Part shown: positions 8,920 through 17,504 of the stretch, piece by piece
Layout: each line of letters starts with the position of its first letter
Position numbering within the stretch: the first letter of the stretch is position 1
NCBI RefSeq assembly: GCF_002778015.1
Contig: NZ_NJPP01000015.1
Coordinates: forward strand, 171-43,707
Direction of reading: 5' to 3'
From: Bartonella tribocorum
GTDB lineage: Bacteria > Pseudomonadota > Alphaproteobacteria > Rhizobiales > Rhizobiaceae
Length of the DNA: 43,537 nucleotides
Position numbers and translations under genes: made by a program
Notes under the pieces: generated by a model
The model's input: the letters and a program-made list of their open reading frames with translations, nothing else
What the model was told of the DNA's origin: nothing
The model's database searches: none

Positions 8920-9397
8920 GAAGCTTCAATATACTCTGTATTTTTTTAAGAAGACCCAAAACTATACAAGATTTAGAGAATATTCAATCACTTTTATTTT
9001 AAAAAGAGTATTCTTTTTCTCTCCATTTTCGGCAGTTTTGGGGAAACATCACCATTTGTTCATAGAAATTTTCTGAAATTTAGACAATTAATTCTTCTAT
9101 TGTAATGATTTGTTGAGGGAACCAATGACACTTTAAAAACTTCTTTAAGAGAATGATTGGTTGAAGAGTTAAGCAATCAGATGATTGTTTTAGTCGTCAA
9201 TTTATAAGGAACATATTACGCAATCAAGATCAAGAGGCTGTGTCCGTGTAGAGGGGTGGAGGCAATAAGAGAGATTTTGTTGCAATGTTGCTGGTCCTTT
9301 TGGGGAGGATAAAGGTGATGATTACCAGATTTAAACTCGGCAAACTTTTGCATAGGTGAATATTTTGCCCTTCAAATGTTAGAGAGGAAGAAAAATA
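8920..9397. other. Intergenic region between metQ and the SH3-domain gene
   Basis: This AT-rich stretch should hold the divergent promoters of the met operon and the SH3-domain gene. I see no further gene, RNA structure or recognisable element in it. Confidence 0.4.
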
Positions 9398-10036
9398 ATG
9401 TTAAGAAAGAATTTTTTATCAACAATGATGACTTTATGGGCTTTAGGAGCGTCAGGGGTGGCAATGACTGCTTCTCACGCGCAAGCTGGGGCCATTATTG
9501 GAACCGTTGCTCGTGTTGCATCAGGTCAGGTATCTTTACGCACAGGTCCTGCGACAGCTTATAAAGTGATTACAATGGTTCCAATGGGAGAAAAAGTGCA
9601 AATTTATGGCTGCCTATCCAATAAAACTTGGTGTTCTCTTGGTTATCATGGAAAAGTTGGTTGGGCATCTGCACGTTATGTCAATGTCACCAATGTTCCT
9701 ACCATTGCTTTTACAAAGATGCCTGTAAAATCACATTCCATGATAAAATCACCAAAGGAAAAAGTAAAACAGGCTGTTTCTGATTTTAAAGCTCTTCCGG
9801 CCATGCAAAAAACACACAAAAACATGCAAAAACTTTACACAACAGATGTGATTATCGATTCCACAGGTGTCAAAAAAAGAGATGAACGGACAATTTTAAA
9901 TCCGTCTCCAAACGCACAAGGCGTTTCTGTAAAGCGCGTAAATGCTTATAATCCGATCTTTCCTGATGATGTCAATTATAAAAATTTTGAACGCAATGAA
10001 ACGCGTTACCGTGTTGTGACCTATCCAGCTCCATAG
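9398..10036 (+). CDS. Secreted SH3-domain (SH3b) protein
   Basis: This 212-residue protein has a signal peptide (basic MLRKN start, hydrophobic core, likely cleavage after ASHAQA at about 30). A bacterial SH3 domain follows at about residues 34-93: ASGQVSLRTGPATAYKVI is the usual SH3b opening, and CSLGYHGKVGWASARYV its closing strands. Such domains bind peptidoglycan or other envelope partners. The C-terminal about 115 residues are polar and lysine-rich, with no recognised domain. The start is supported by a GAGAGGAAG ribosome binding site at about 9383. It is a monocistronic gene; the exact function is unknown. Confidence 0.82.
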   Translation: MLRKNFLSTMMTLWALGASGVAMTASHAQAGAIIGTVARVASGQVSLRTGPATAYKVITMVPMGEKVQIYGCLSNKTWCSLGYHGKVGWASARYVNVTNVPTIAFTKMPVKSHSMIKSPKEKVKQAVSDFKALPAMQKTHKNMQKLYTTDVIIDSTGVKKRDERTILNPSPNAQGVSVKRVNAYNPIFPDDVNYKNFERNETRYRVVTYPAP

Positions 10037-10324
10037 GGATAAAGTGAATCTCACAACAGGGATGACAAAAAGTACAGCAGCATGAAGCAAAAAATGCTTT
10101 ATGCTGTTGATTTTGTTCATATTGTAAAGCAGCAGCAAGAGGGCGATTGGTAGGAATCGACTTAAAAAGAACGATTGTGCAGAGAACGGTGCAGAGAGAG
10201 ATCTTTGTTCTTTAAAAGAGAAAGTTTAAGAATATTCGTGGTAGAATTTGCTAATGTCCTGAAATACTCTCTTTTAGGATGGAGGGAGATGGACGTTGCT
10301 TAAAGAATCTGAAATTTTTACAGC

Positions 10325-11090
10325 TAATATATTAATTTATAAAGACAATTTAGTGTTATTTATATTAAATTAGAACACTAAAGATCGTATGATTTCCTCA
10401 TTTCAAACTTGTTTATCTTAAAACAATCAAAATTATTGACTTGCATGTCAAAAGCAAAGCTTGTGTGTAGGTGAAATTGTATAAGATCAAGGATTAAGAG
10501 TGCCTCTTATGAATCGTTTCAATGCAAAAGATGTTGCAATATTGGGGATTGGCAAAGTGTGTGATGGTGCTGGTTTTCTCCTCCATAAGCATCAAGATGG
10601 GGGTCTTAATGGCTTGATTGTTATACTCTATCATGGGCGCTATCGCGAAATGAGATTAGAAACGAAATGTCTCTTTACAAAGAAACACGTGAATTAATAA
10701 CAAAACTATATTCTGTTTGGGGCGCTTTGTTCTTCGGGAGAGGTGTGACTCCATTTGTGATCCTATTAAAGAACGCAATAAACAAAAGCGTGAGGTAATG
10801 CGTAATTTCCATTGTTTCAAAGATATCGCTTGAGATGCTTTTGAAAGTCATAAAGCTGAGCTAAAGAATGATGGCAAAGATGGAAGTTGGTTTCCACTTT
10901 AAAACTCTATACTCTTCTCAAATTAGACTAACTCCTCGTTTCAGAGATCACACAAACAACAGATATGCAAGATCCTTAATTCCTCTACCCGGCATATAAA
11001 AGCTACAGCAGCAGAGCAAGCATTGAATCGTCTCAATCTTTTTTAAACATGCTGCTGCGTTAAGTTTTGACGTTGATTGAAAAGTAACAA
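10325..11090 (+). pseudogene. Degenerate tyrosine-integrase remnant E (longest copy)
   Basis: This is the most complete remnant. The upstream element (about 10325-10495) ends in ATTAAGAGTGCCTCTTATGAATCG. Coding then begins MPLMNRFNAKDVAILGIGK, with CDGAGFLLHKHQDGG and YHGRYREM, the arm-binding domain of P4-type integrases. In broken frames after a stop at 10695-10697 come CDPIKERNKQK, MRNFHCFKDIA, SHKAELKNDGKDGSW and LNRLN near 11027. Several stops and frameshifts are present, and the catalytic C-terminal domain is missing. It separates the SH3-domain gene from asd. Confidence 0.8.
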
Positions 11091-11134
11091 GATTGGCTTT
11101 GTAAGGCGCTTTGTTTTTTTAAATAGAGAAATGA

Positions 11135-12166
11135 TTAATTGTTCGACTTAGACTTTATCAAATTACGAGAAATAAGCAATTCAGCAATTTGAACAGCATT
11201 TAATGCGGCTCCTTTTCTTAAATTATCAGCGACAACCCAGAAAGCTAAACCATTTTCAACGGTGATATCTTCACGAACACGGCTAATAAAGGTGTCATCT
11301 TCTCCTGTACATTCATAAGGTGTGGTATAGCCGCCATCTTCGTGTTTATCGATAAGCTGACAACCGGGGGCATCGCGGAGAAGCGCTTGTGCTGCAGATG
11401 CACTGAGTGGTTTTTCAAATTCAACATGGACAGCTTCTGCATGACCGATAAAGACAGGAACCCGAACAGCAGTGGCTGTTAATTTAATTTTCGGATCGAG
11501 AATTTTTTTCGTTTCAGCCGTCATTTTCCATTCTTCTTTTGTATAACCATCTTCCATGAAAATATCGATATGGGGAATGACATTAAAGGCAATGCGCTTG
11601 GTGAATTTTTTTGATGTAATTGGATCAGCAACAAAAACGGCGCGTGATTGTTCGAAAAGCTCGTCCATTCCTTCTTTACCAGCTCCAGAAACCGATTGAT
11701 ATGTAGAGAGAACAACACGTTTAATGGTGGCAGCATCATGGAGAGGTTTTAAAGCTAACACCAGTTGAATTGTTGAACAATTAGGATTGGCTATAATATT
11801 ACGCTTAGAAAAGGCACTTACAGCTTCAGCATTGACTTCAGGGACAATTAAGGGAACATTGGCATCATAGCGCCATGTGGAGGAATTATCGATGACGACA
11901 CAGCCGGCTGCGGCGATTTTAGGGGCATATTCTTTAGAAATGCTTCCCCCCGCAGACATAAGACACAAATCTGTATCAGAAAAATCGTAAGTATCCAGTG
12001 CTTTTACTTTTAAAGTTTTATCTCCATAAGAAACTTCTTGTCCTAAAGAACGCCGTGATGCTAAAGGAACAATTTCATGCGCAGGAAAACCACGCTCTTC
12101 TAAAATTGTAAGCATTTCACGACCAACATTTCCTGTTGCGCCGACAATTGCAACTTTAAAACTCAT
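11135..12166 (-). CDS. asd: Aspartate-semialdehyde dehydrogenase
   Basis: This 343-residue cytosolic enzyme makes L-aspartate-4-semialdehyde from aspartyl phosphate with NADPH, for diaminopimelate/lysine, threonine and methionine synthesis. The NADP-binding loop VGATGNVGREML is at residues 8-19. The active-site cysteine lies in NPNCSTIQL (about 128-136), and YQSVSGAGKEGMDEL follows. The C-terminal half holds the substrate-binding and dimerisation segment (VRVPVFIGHAEAVHVEF), with the conserved His in GHAEAVH. Length and motifs are normal for the short bacterial class. The start ATG has GGAGT upstream at about 12173-12177. It is a single-gene unit. Being essential for diaminopimelate, it should be under strong selection amid debris. 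Confidence 0.96.
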   Translation of the reverse strand: MSFKVAIVGATGNVGREMLTILEERGFPAHEIVPLASRRSLGQEVSYGDKTLKVKALDTYDFSDTDLCLMSAGGSISKEYAPKIAAAGCVVIDNSSTWRYDANVPLIVPEVNAEAVSAFSKRNIIANPNCSTIQLVLALKPLHDAATIKRVVLSTYQSVSGAGKEGMDELFEQSRAVFVADPITSKKFTKRIAFNVIPHIDIFMEDGYTKEEWKMTAETKKILDPKIKLTATAVRVPVFIGHAEAVHVEFEKPLSASAAQALLRDAPGCQLIDKHEDGGYTTPYECTGEDDTFISRVREDITVENGLAFWVVADNLRKGAALNAVQIAELLISRNLIKSKSNN

Positions 12167-12979
12167 TTTCTATACTCCTTCGTGTCTCTCCACATCTATT
12201 CCCCGCGCTATACTCAAGAGAGAGTGAGTGGTCAAGAAACAATCATAAATTATATCTTCAACAATCCCGTTTTGTGCACAGCAATCATAATCACGAGCAC
12301 AAATAAATTGTTTTATTTCAAATAATACGGTCTTTTTAATCTTTCAGAATTGAAAAAATTGAATATTTTATGCTAAGTTTCATGCTCTTTGAGAGAGCAC
12401 TTAAGTGAATTCTTACTCTTCTGTCAATTGTTTCTCTTTACTCTTTTGCATTTTTTAAAAGATGCTATGGTGCATCGCGTTGGAAGATTTGTTTTATCTT
12501 TTATTGGTTAAATATGCAATTTTTTACTTTCCTTCTTACGCCTTTAAAGATGAGGTTTCCTCTTCGCTCTTTGAACAGCTCAACTCTAGCAGCTTCCACT
12601 TGGCTTTTCACTCTTCATTTAAATAAAGGTCAACAAGAAAGTCTAACAATATTTAACATGCATTCTAAAGATGTTTGGTATTTGGAAAACATTTGAATAT
12701 TTCAAGAAGGCGTGTGTGCCTCACATTTTTATAACCCAAATAAAAAGATTGACGACACAACGAGATAAATTCGAGTATCTACTGTATAAACAAATTCTTA
12801 TAAACGCTACACAGCTATTGTTTTTTTGTGTCTGTTTTTACTTTATCTTTTTATGCCATAAAATACTTTATTTGAGCTATGGTCGTATAAGGTATGTCAG
12901 ATTTCTTAATAGATGTGTTTTTTTCGTACGTGGTGAAGATTCTTAGGCTCGTTTGTCAAGCCTTTTGTGTAAGCGTCTC
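12167..12979. other. Intergenic region upstream of asd
   Basis: This region includes the asd promoter area. Short open frames on the plus strand (12514-12946) are overlapping, low-complexity and lack ribosome binding sites. I could support no gene or RNA here. Confidence 0.4.
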
Positions 12980-13290
12980 ATATGAGTGAAAAGCAAATGG
13001 AACGATAGAGCTTTTATGAAATAATTAAGAAGCATCATCTTTATACTTCATAAAAAAGAGAGGAATCATCTATACTTTACCAGTTCCTATACATACCTTG
13101 GCATTAAGACGATTAAGAGGCATTTTGCATCCTTTCTTGTATAGTTTTTCTTTACACACCAACTCTGTTTGTAATGTGCAAATAGGTGATTTTGATTGAT
13201 TTAATATAGAACAAATTTGAAATGAGAAAAATTTACGATATTGTCAATTCAATATGAATAACGTTATATTATTATAAATCAATGGGGTAT
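12980..13290 (-). pseudogene. Degenerate tyrosine-integrase remnant F (5' end)
   Basis: On the minus strand the common upstream element is well preserved (13290 to about 13125): CCATTGATTTATAATAATAT, ATTTCAAATTTGTT and GAGTTGGTGTGTAAAG. It leads to ATGCCTCTTAATCGTCTTAA and TGCCAAGG, the start of the integrase. Within about 60 bp the coding part becomes unrecognisable. Only the promoter-like part and a few codons survive. Confidence 0.65.
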
Positions 13291-13419
13291 CTTTAAGTTG
13301 AAACCACTAAAATTGGGTTATTTAAAGAATAGATGAGTTTAAAAACCTTTATCCTTTAAAGTGTAGAGCGATAGTCAAATTAAAGTTATTAAAGACATTG
13401 GTTATCGCTTTCAGTGAAT

Positions 13420-13800
13420 TCATAAAAAGAAGGGGTGATTTTTTTCATCAGAAATCAATTGCAAGATTGCTCTTTGTTTTTTACGGGTAAGGATTCTGAA
13501 ATTTTTCAAAAGTAAAAATTCTGCTTTGCTCGATATTTTGTCATTATAACAATAGAGGCTCTCTTCTTTTTTTGCACTATCCGCGAAAAAGAAGGAAATA
13601 GGAACATCGAGCCTCTCAGTAATTTCTTGTAAATACCTTGCACTTACGCGATTTAAACCTTTTTCATACTTTTGGATTTGTTGGAAGGTTATCCCCAAAT
13701 GATTCCCCAATTGTTTTTGAGAAACCCCCTTGATTTCTCTTCTAAAGCGAATTTTCTTGCCCAAAGAAATATCGTAAACATGTGGATTTTTAGTTGGCAC
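13420..13800 (-). CDS. XRE-family helix-turn-helix regulator, Trp type (copy 1)
   Basis: This 126-residue DNA-binding protein has an XRE/Cro helix-turn-helix at about residues 11-66: KIRFRREIKGVSQKQLGNHL, then GITFQQIQKYEKGLNRVSA, where helix 3 recognises DNA. The alphaproteobacterial C-terminus has a basic segment KNFRILTRKKQRAILQLISD. The start is GTG at 13800, preceded by a strong GGAGGGGG at 13807-13814. It sits directly downstream of a structured leader RNA. In B. henselae, paired RNAs (Brt) and XRE regulators (Trp) of this arrangement control the adhesin gene badA; here the target is unknown. Intact, and 31% longer in reading frame than the second copy at 15137. Confidence 0.86.
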   Translation of the reverse strand: MPTKNPHVYDISLGKKIRFRREIKGVSQKQLGNHLGITFQQIQKYEKGLNRVSARYLQEITERLDVPISFFFADSAKKEESLYCYNDKISSKAEFLLLKNFRILTRKKQRAILQLISDEKNHPFFL

Positions 13801-14018
13801 TTTGCACCCCCTCCGGTTGCGAGCGTCCTCGCGTTGGTATTCCGGGAGTTAAAGGTACTGAACCCTAGTCAGTTTTTTTGCTTTTAGTGCTGAAAAGCAC
13901 TTGGACATAGCAAAAACTCCCGGAATCCCGAAACACCCACAAGAGTGGGTCTATTTTTACGCTAGGGTTTAGGACCTTTAATCCCTTTTGATCGGTGCGT
14001 AGACGATCAAAATATCTT
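13801..14018 (-). ncRNA. Brt-like structured RNA / leader (copy 1)
   Basis: About 215 bp between the promoter and the XRE gene are highly similar to 15461-15678. Structures visible on the minus strand are: a TTGATCG...CGATCAA hairpin (about 13986-14009); ACCCAC-TCTT-GTGGGT (13935-13950); a long-range 12-bp stem ATTCCGGGAGTT/AACTCCCGGAAT (13840-13851 with 13914-13925); inside it AGTGCT/AGCACT; and a GCGAG-GACG-CTCGC-type hairpin just before the Shine-Dalgarno. Genus-specific Brt RNAs of about 200 nt upstream of XRE genes are described in Bartonella. The assignment here rests on position, length and pairing, not on a database match. Confidence 0.75.
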
Positions 14019-14022
14019 TTAA

Positions 14023-14051
14023 GTGATAAAGTAATTTCAGAAGATTGGCAA
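14023..14051 (-). promoter_or_regulatory. Sigma-70-type promoter of Brt-like RNA copy 1
   Basis: On the minus strand a -35 box TTGCCA (14046-14051) and a -10-like TATCAC (14023-14028) are separated by 17 bp. The same -35 and spacing occur at copy 2. The -10 is weaker here than the TATTAT of copy 2. Confidence 0.6.
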
Positions 14052-14120
14052 GAAAAATGAACATATTTTTATTTTGTTATGCTGAAAATAAGAGCGTTTG
14101 AGTTGGGGTGAGAGGGGGCC

Positions 14121-14183
14121 ATGAGAGGCAAGGATATGCCCGTTGAGGGACCTTCAAACATATCAATAAGGAGCTTTTTGTGA
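14121..14183 (+). CDS. Very short ORF 1 of an overlapping cluster
   Basis: A 20-codon ORF starts MRGKDMPVEG and ends SFL, with the purine-rich AGAGGGGG just before the ATG. Its stop overlaps the GTG of the next ORF (GTGA at 14180-14183). No family is recognised. It is divergent from the Brt-like RNA promoter. Translation is only suggested by the overlap and the purine-rich lead. Confidence 0.3.
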   Translation: MRGKDMPVEGPSNISIRSFL

Positions 14184-14362
14184 GAGAGTATGTGGAATAT
14201 TTTAGGGGGGAGCCTTTTGAAGTACGGTCCTTTGAGAGTGGGAGAGGTGGTTGTTCAAGTACAATTTGCTGGATAAGACGTTGGATTGTCGTTTACAGAG
14301 CGGCTGTTTACCCAGTGGTGTGTGTGAAAATTTTTGTTTGGCTTATTTCTGTAAAGACGTAA
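14180..14362 (+). CDS. Short ORF 2 of the overlapping cluster, possible membrane peptide
   Basis: This 60-codon ORF has a good ribosome binding site (AAGGAG at 14168-14173, 6 bp before the GTG). It begins with a charged part (REYVEYFRGEPFEVRSFESG). A hydrophobic, cysteine-containing tail follows (IVVYRAAVYPVVCVKIFVWL), which could be one membrane segment. It is not recognised. It may be a short transmembrane peptide or a fragment of a phage gene. Confidence 0.35.
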   Translation: MREYVEYFRGEPFEVRSFESGRGGCSSTICWIRRWIVVYRAAVYPVVCVKIFVWLISVKT

Positions 14363-14403
14363 AAGCGTAAAAATGTGAATCTGTAAAATGATGCGGAGGA
14401 TTT

Positions 14404-14559
14404 ATGCCATTGTGTGTTTTTTGGCATGGCGTGGAATGTGGAGAAAAGAGAAGGAATGGAGGATGGATAGAGAGGAGGAGAAAATCCTGCGGATGGAGGG
14501 GAAAGCTGAGAGAAGGAGAGGGTATGTTGACTCGAGAAGCGGAAGAATGGAGAGAATGA
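14404..14559 (+). CDS. Short basic ORF 3 of the overlapping cluster
   Basis: This 51-codon ORF is preceded by GGAGGA at 14395-14400. It is rich in Arg, Glu, Gly and Trp (for example WIERRRKSCGWRGK). Its coding strand is strongly purine-rich over 14430-14560. The stop overlaps the ATG of a further 13-codon ORF (14556-14597) as ATGA. No family is recognised; the unusual composition makes chance translation quite possible. Confidence 0.3.
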   Translation: MPLCVFWHGVECGEKRRNGGWIERRRKSCGWRGKLREGEGMLTREAEEWRE

Positions 14560-14597
14560 GTACGGACAGCTTCGGGTGGTGCGTACAAGAGGCATAG

Positions 14598-15073
14598 TAT
14601 GAAGGGTGGTAGAGAGAGGAGACTGAGCTTATCGTTTTTTTAGCGCGCATTAACGATAAAATTGGGGGTTCTTGATTTTGTTATCTTTGTATTAAATAAA
14701 CCTTTGTATTCATTTTGGTACCTCTCAAAGTGTCTTTAATACTTCTAGAGGGATTAATTTAAAATTTTGAAAATTATCTAGGTCATTTTCTGGAGAGGTT
14801 TATCATCATCAGAGATGAGCCTTTTTAGATGTTTCACTTTCCGTGTGAAGCCTTTGTTTTGAAAAAGAAAGAGCGTTTGATGATGATGCTTCCTACAAAA
14901 AACATTGACATATAAGAACAATTTATTGTTGTCGATGTTGAAGGAGAAAATCAAAAAAGTTCTTTTATGTACAACTTTTTTAGCGTGAATCCTTTCAATA
15001 GTTTTTTATCCGTTATAAAAAAGCGCGTCTTGTAGGGAAAGATTCTTTAAAAATTATAAAGGCGCGCTTTTGC
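14598..15073. other. Intergenic region, no supportable gene
   Basis: This is mostly AT-rich sequence with short open stretches and no good ribosome binding site. Nothing recognisable was found. Confidence 0.35.
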
Positions 15074-15136
15074 TTAATCAGAGATCAAACACAAGATTGC
15101 TTTCTGCTTTTTAGGCTTAAGCTCTCTAAAGTTTTT

Positions 15137-15460
15137 TTAAAGCAGATATTCTTTTTCGTTGGAGATGTTTTGATCATGGTATGAGGGATTGTTTTCTGAG
15201 ACCAGATCTTCTTTTGTGGCAATATTCGCTGTTAAGAGATCGGCATAAAAAAAGCTTATCGGCACTTGCAGTTTTTGAGCGATTTCTAGCAAACATTTTG
15301 CGCTGACACGATTTAAACCTTTTTCATATTTTTGGATTTGTTGGAAACTGACACCTAAAGTGTTTCCTAATGCCTTTTGAGAAAGCCCCATTGAAATACG
15401 TCTGTGACGAATTCTTTTGCCTATTGAAATGTCAATAAAATTTGGATTTTTAGTTGGCAC
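15137..15460 (-). CDS. XRE-family helix-turn-helix regulator, Trp type (copy 2, C-terminally truncated)
   Basis: This 107-residue paralogue of the regulator at 13420 has its helix-turn-helix at about residues 11-66 (RIRHRRISMGLSQKALGNTL, GVSFQQIQKYEKGLNRVSA). The start is the same GTG with the same GGAGGGGG leader. It ends at EKEYLL, where a TAA stands in place of the TTA (Leu) codon of copy 1. The lost tail is still readable downstream (KNFRELKPKKQKAILCLISD, to a second TAA at 15074). The DNA-binding domain is intact, so it may still bind DNA, but without the conserved basic tail. It is paired with the Brt-like RNA at 15461. Confidence 0.82.
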   Translation of the reverse strand: MPTKNPNFIDISIGKRIRHRRISMGLSQKALGNTLGVSFQQIQKYEKGLNRVSAKCLLEIAQKLQVPISFFYADLLTANIATKEDLVSENNPSYHDQNISNEKEYLL

Positions 15461-15678
15461 TTTGCACCCCCTCCAGTTGCGAGCGCCCTCGCGTTAGTAT
15501 TCCGGGAGTTTGAAAACACTGACTTGACTCAGCTTTTTGCTTTTAGTGCTAGGGCGCACCTGGACAGTGCAAAATCTCCCGGAATCCCGGGACCCCCACA
15601 ACAGTGGGTTCAATTGTACGCTAGAGCTTAGGACCTTTAATCCCTTTTGATCGGTGCGTAGACGATCAAAATATCTTT
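15461..15678 (-). ncRNA. Brt-like structured RNA / leader (copy 2)
   Basis: This is a close relative of the RNA at 13801-14018 in the same position before an XRE gene. The hairpins are kept with changed loops: TTGATCG/CGATCAA, a CCCAC/GTGGG hairpin with loop change, the long-range stem (ATTCCGGGAG pairing with CTCCCGGAAT), an internal GTGC/GCAC hairpin, and GCGAG/CTCGC with a GCCC-type loop. Conserved stems with diverged loops support a folded RNA rather than simple recent duplication. Confidence 0.75.
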
Positions 15679-15681
15679 TAA

Positions 15682-15710
15682 ATAATAAAGTAATTTCAGA
15701 AGATTGGCAA
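15682..15710 (-). promoter_or_regulatory. Sigma-70-type promoter of Brt-like RNA copy 2
   Basis: On the minus strand TTGCCA (15705-15710), a 17-bp spacer and TATTAT (15682-15687) form a good promoter in the same position as at copy 1. Confidence 0.68.
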
Positions 15711-16025
15711 GAAAAATGAAAATATTTCTATAACACTTAATTGCGTGTATAACGCTACAACCATATATTGTAAAAAGGGTAAGGAAGATATAATAGAAGG
15801 CTGTTGATTTACGGAAGAGACCCAAATAGTGGGGAATCTTACAAAGAAAATATATTAAACTATTCAAATATTGATAGCAAATTTATCCACTTTGGTATCT
15901 TAATTGTGGAGACAGTTATGGCAACATGATTTTGTCTGGCATTGTTGGGGGTGAAAAATCTATGGCATCGCAGAATTTTTAAATTGTGCTTAAACTTTAA
16001 AAACTGAAAAATAGAGGGGGAGTCC

Positions 16026-16241
16026 ATGAATGAAATCATTATAACTGCTTTGCTGCTATGCACTGTAAGGAGTACGGCTGGTTTTGTTATCATTGATGAT
16101 GATCAATTGCTACGTTGCAAAAAGTTCCTTGATGCCTTTAGGGTGCAAGAAATTCTTGATGCTTTTAGGGTGCAAAAAAGAAACAATAATCTAATCAGCT
16201 TTATTGACGAAAAAGTAGGAGCCGTATTTTGGCGCAAGTAA
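16026..16241 (+). CDS. Small leader-like ORF overlapping the MFS gene
   Basis: A 71-codon ORF has a strong GAGGGGGAG ribosome binding site a few bases before its ATG. A hydrophobic start (MNEIIITALLL) is followed by an internal duplication (FLDAFRVQ, then ILDAFRVQ) caused by a DNA tandem repeat at about 16129-16180. It ends GAVFWRK with a stop at 16239-16241, overlapping the inferred TTG start of the transporter at 16229. It could be a leader peptide coupled to the transporter, or a decayed gene. No family is recognised. Confidence 0.4.
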   Translation: MNEIIITALLLCTVRSTAGFVIIDDDQLLRCKKFLDAFRVQEILDAFRVQKRNNNLISFIDEKVGAVFWRK

Positions 16242-17439
16242 ATGCAGCAATAAAAATCGCTTGCGGGTGCTTTTACTGGGTGATGGTATCGTGTCATTTG
16301 GGGGCTGGATTGATTATATCGTGATTTTGACCCTATCCGTGTTTTACTGGAAAGCTGATCAATATGATGTTGCTTTGATTGGGGCGGCAACATTATTACC
16401 TGGAATCGTTTTGTCTAAGCCAATTGGAATGTTGGTCAGTCACCGTTCTATGATCTATTGGTTGCGTGCGTCACTGCTGTTACGGGCACTGTGTACTATC
16501 GTTTTATTGATGGCTACGAGTCTGCAAGGATTTATTATATTGGCAGTCATTCGAGCGACATTCAATAGTATCGCTATTCCAGCAATTTCTGTTCTCAGTG
16601 CAAATTCTGTCCTTGAAAAAGAACGCAACCATTACTATTCTGTGCTTAACATGATCAATAGCGCAGCAAAAATGATCGGACCTGCTTTGGGAAGTGCTCT
16701 GTCTGTGCTTTTATCAGATACCTATACTTTATTATTTTCTGGTTTTTTGACATTCCTAGGCTTTATCGTGTTTTGTTGTCTTGGTACACAACCTGTCTCA
16801 ATGCTAAGAATGAAAAAAGCGAACACCATGAAACTACAGCAGAGGCTTTATGGGACAGCTTGGTATGCCTATGTGGGGGTGATGTTCATTTATTTTGCCA
16901 TAATCTTTATGGTGAATAATCAGTTGCCCGTTATTCTCAACGCAATGAAAATGAATAAACAAGCTCTTGGGATGCTGATATCCGCTTCAGCAATTGGTAA
17001 TTTTCTCTATGGGTTTTGGCGTGTGAAAAAATCAAAGCATAACCCCCTTACAGGAAAAATATCGGAGTTATTAATGCCAGCCATGTCGACAATGGTTTGT
17101 TTTGTCATGATCTCGGTGTGTTTTTTTTACTTTGATTTACTCCATATCGAAACTTTGTTGCTCTGTTTTTTCCTTATTGGAATGGTCAGTGCGCGCTTTT
17201 CCATATCTTCTAACATTTATCTGGTAACCAATTTCAATGAACAAATTGGGGTCGCTTCCGGATGGGTGCAGTCTATACAAAATTTAGCGATGTTGGGGGC
17301 ACCATTTATGGGAGCATTTGTTTTAAGCCATACTTCTTCGGGTAAGTTATTTCTTCTTTCTGGCGTGGTTGGATTATGCTGTTTATTGGGGATCAGGATG
17401 TTGGTGAACAGTTCTTTGTCAATTGTTTCTTCAAAATGA
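16229..17439 (+). CDS. MFS transporter, frameshifted near the N-terminus
   Basis: About 400 residues with 10-12 hydrophobic segments, in the style of the drug-efflux (macrolide-efflux-like) major facilitator group. Motifs include LLLGDGIVSFGGWIDYI at the start and GPALGSALSVLL in the middle. The natural start seems to be a TTG at 16229, 7 bp after AGGAG, reading AQVNAAIK. The main frame from about 16253 then continues NRLRVLLLG. The two frames join if the A5 tract at 16252-16256 had one more A. As given, the long frame opens only at a TTG at 16261 with no ribosome binding site. It is either inactive, phase-variable or a sequence error. The substrate is unknown. Confidence 0.75.
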
Positions 17440-17504
17440 TTGCTGTTTCTTGTGAATGATTGGCTCATCAATGAAACACGTATTTTATCCTATATATGCA
17501 CCAC

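Noticed and set aside
12514-12946. Two overlapping plus-strand open frames upstream of the first XRE locus
   Set aside because: No ribosome binding site, low complexity, and no resemblance to a family.
13861-13970. Possible pseudoknot in Brt-like RNA copy 1 (AACCCTAG with CTAGGGTT)
   Set aside because: The complementarity is not kept in copy 2, so it is probably chance.
14308-14650. Minus-strand open frames rich in Ser/Pro/His
   Set aside because: They are antisense images of the purine-rich strand; composition explains the open frames.
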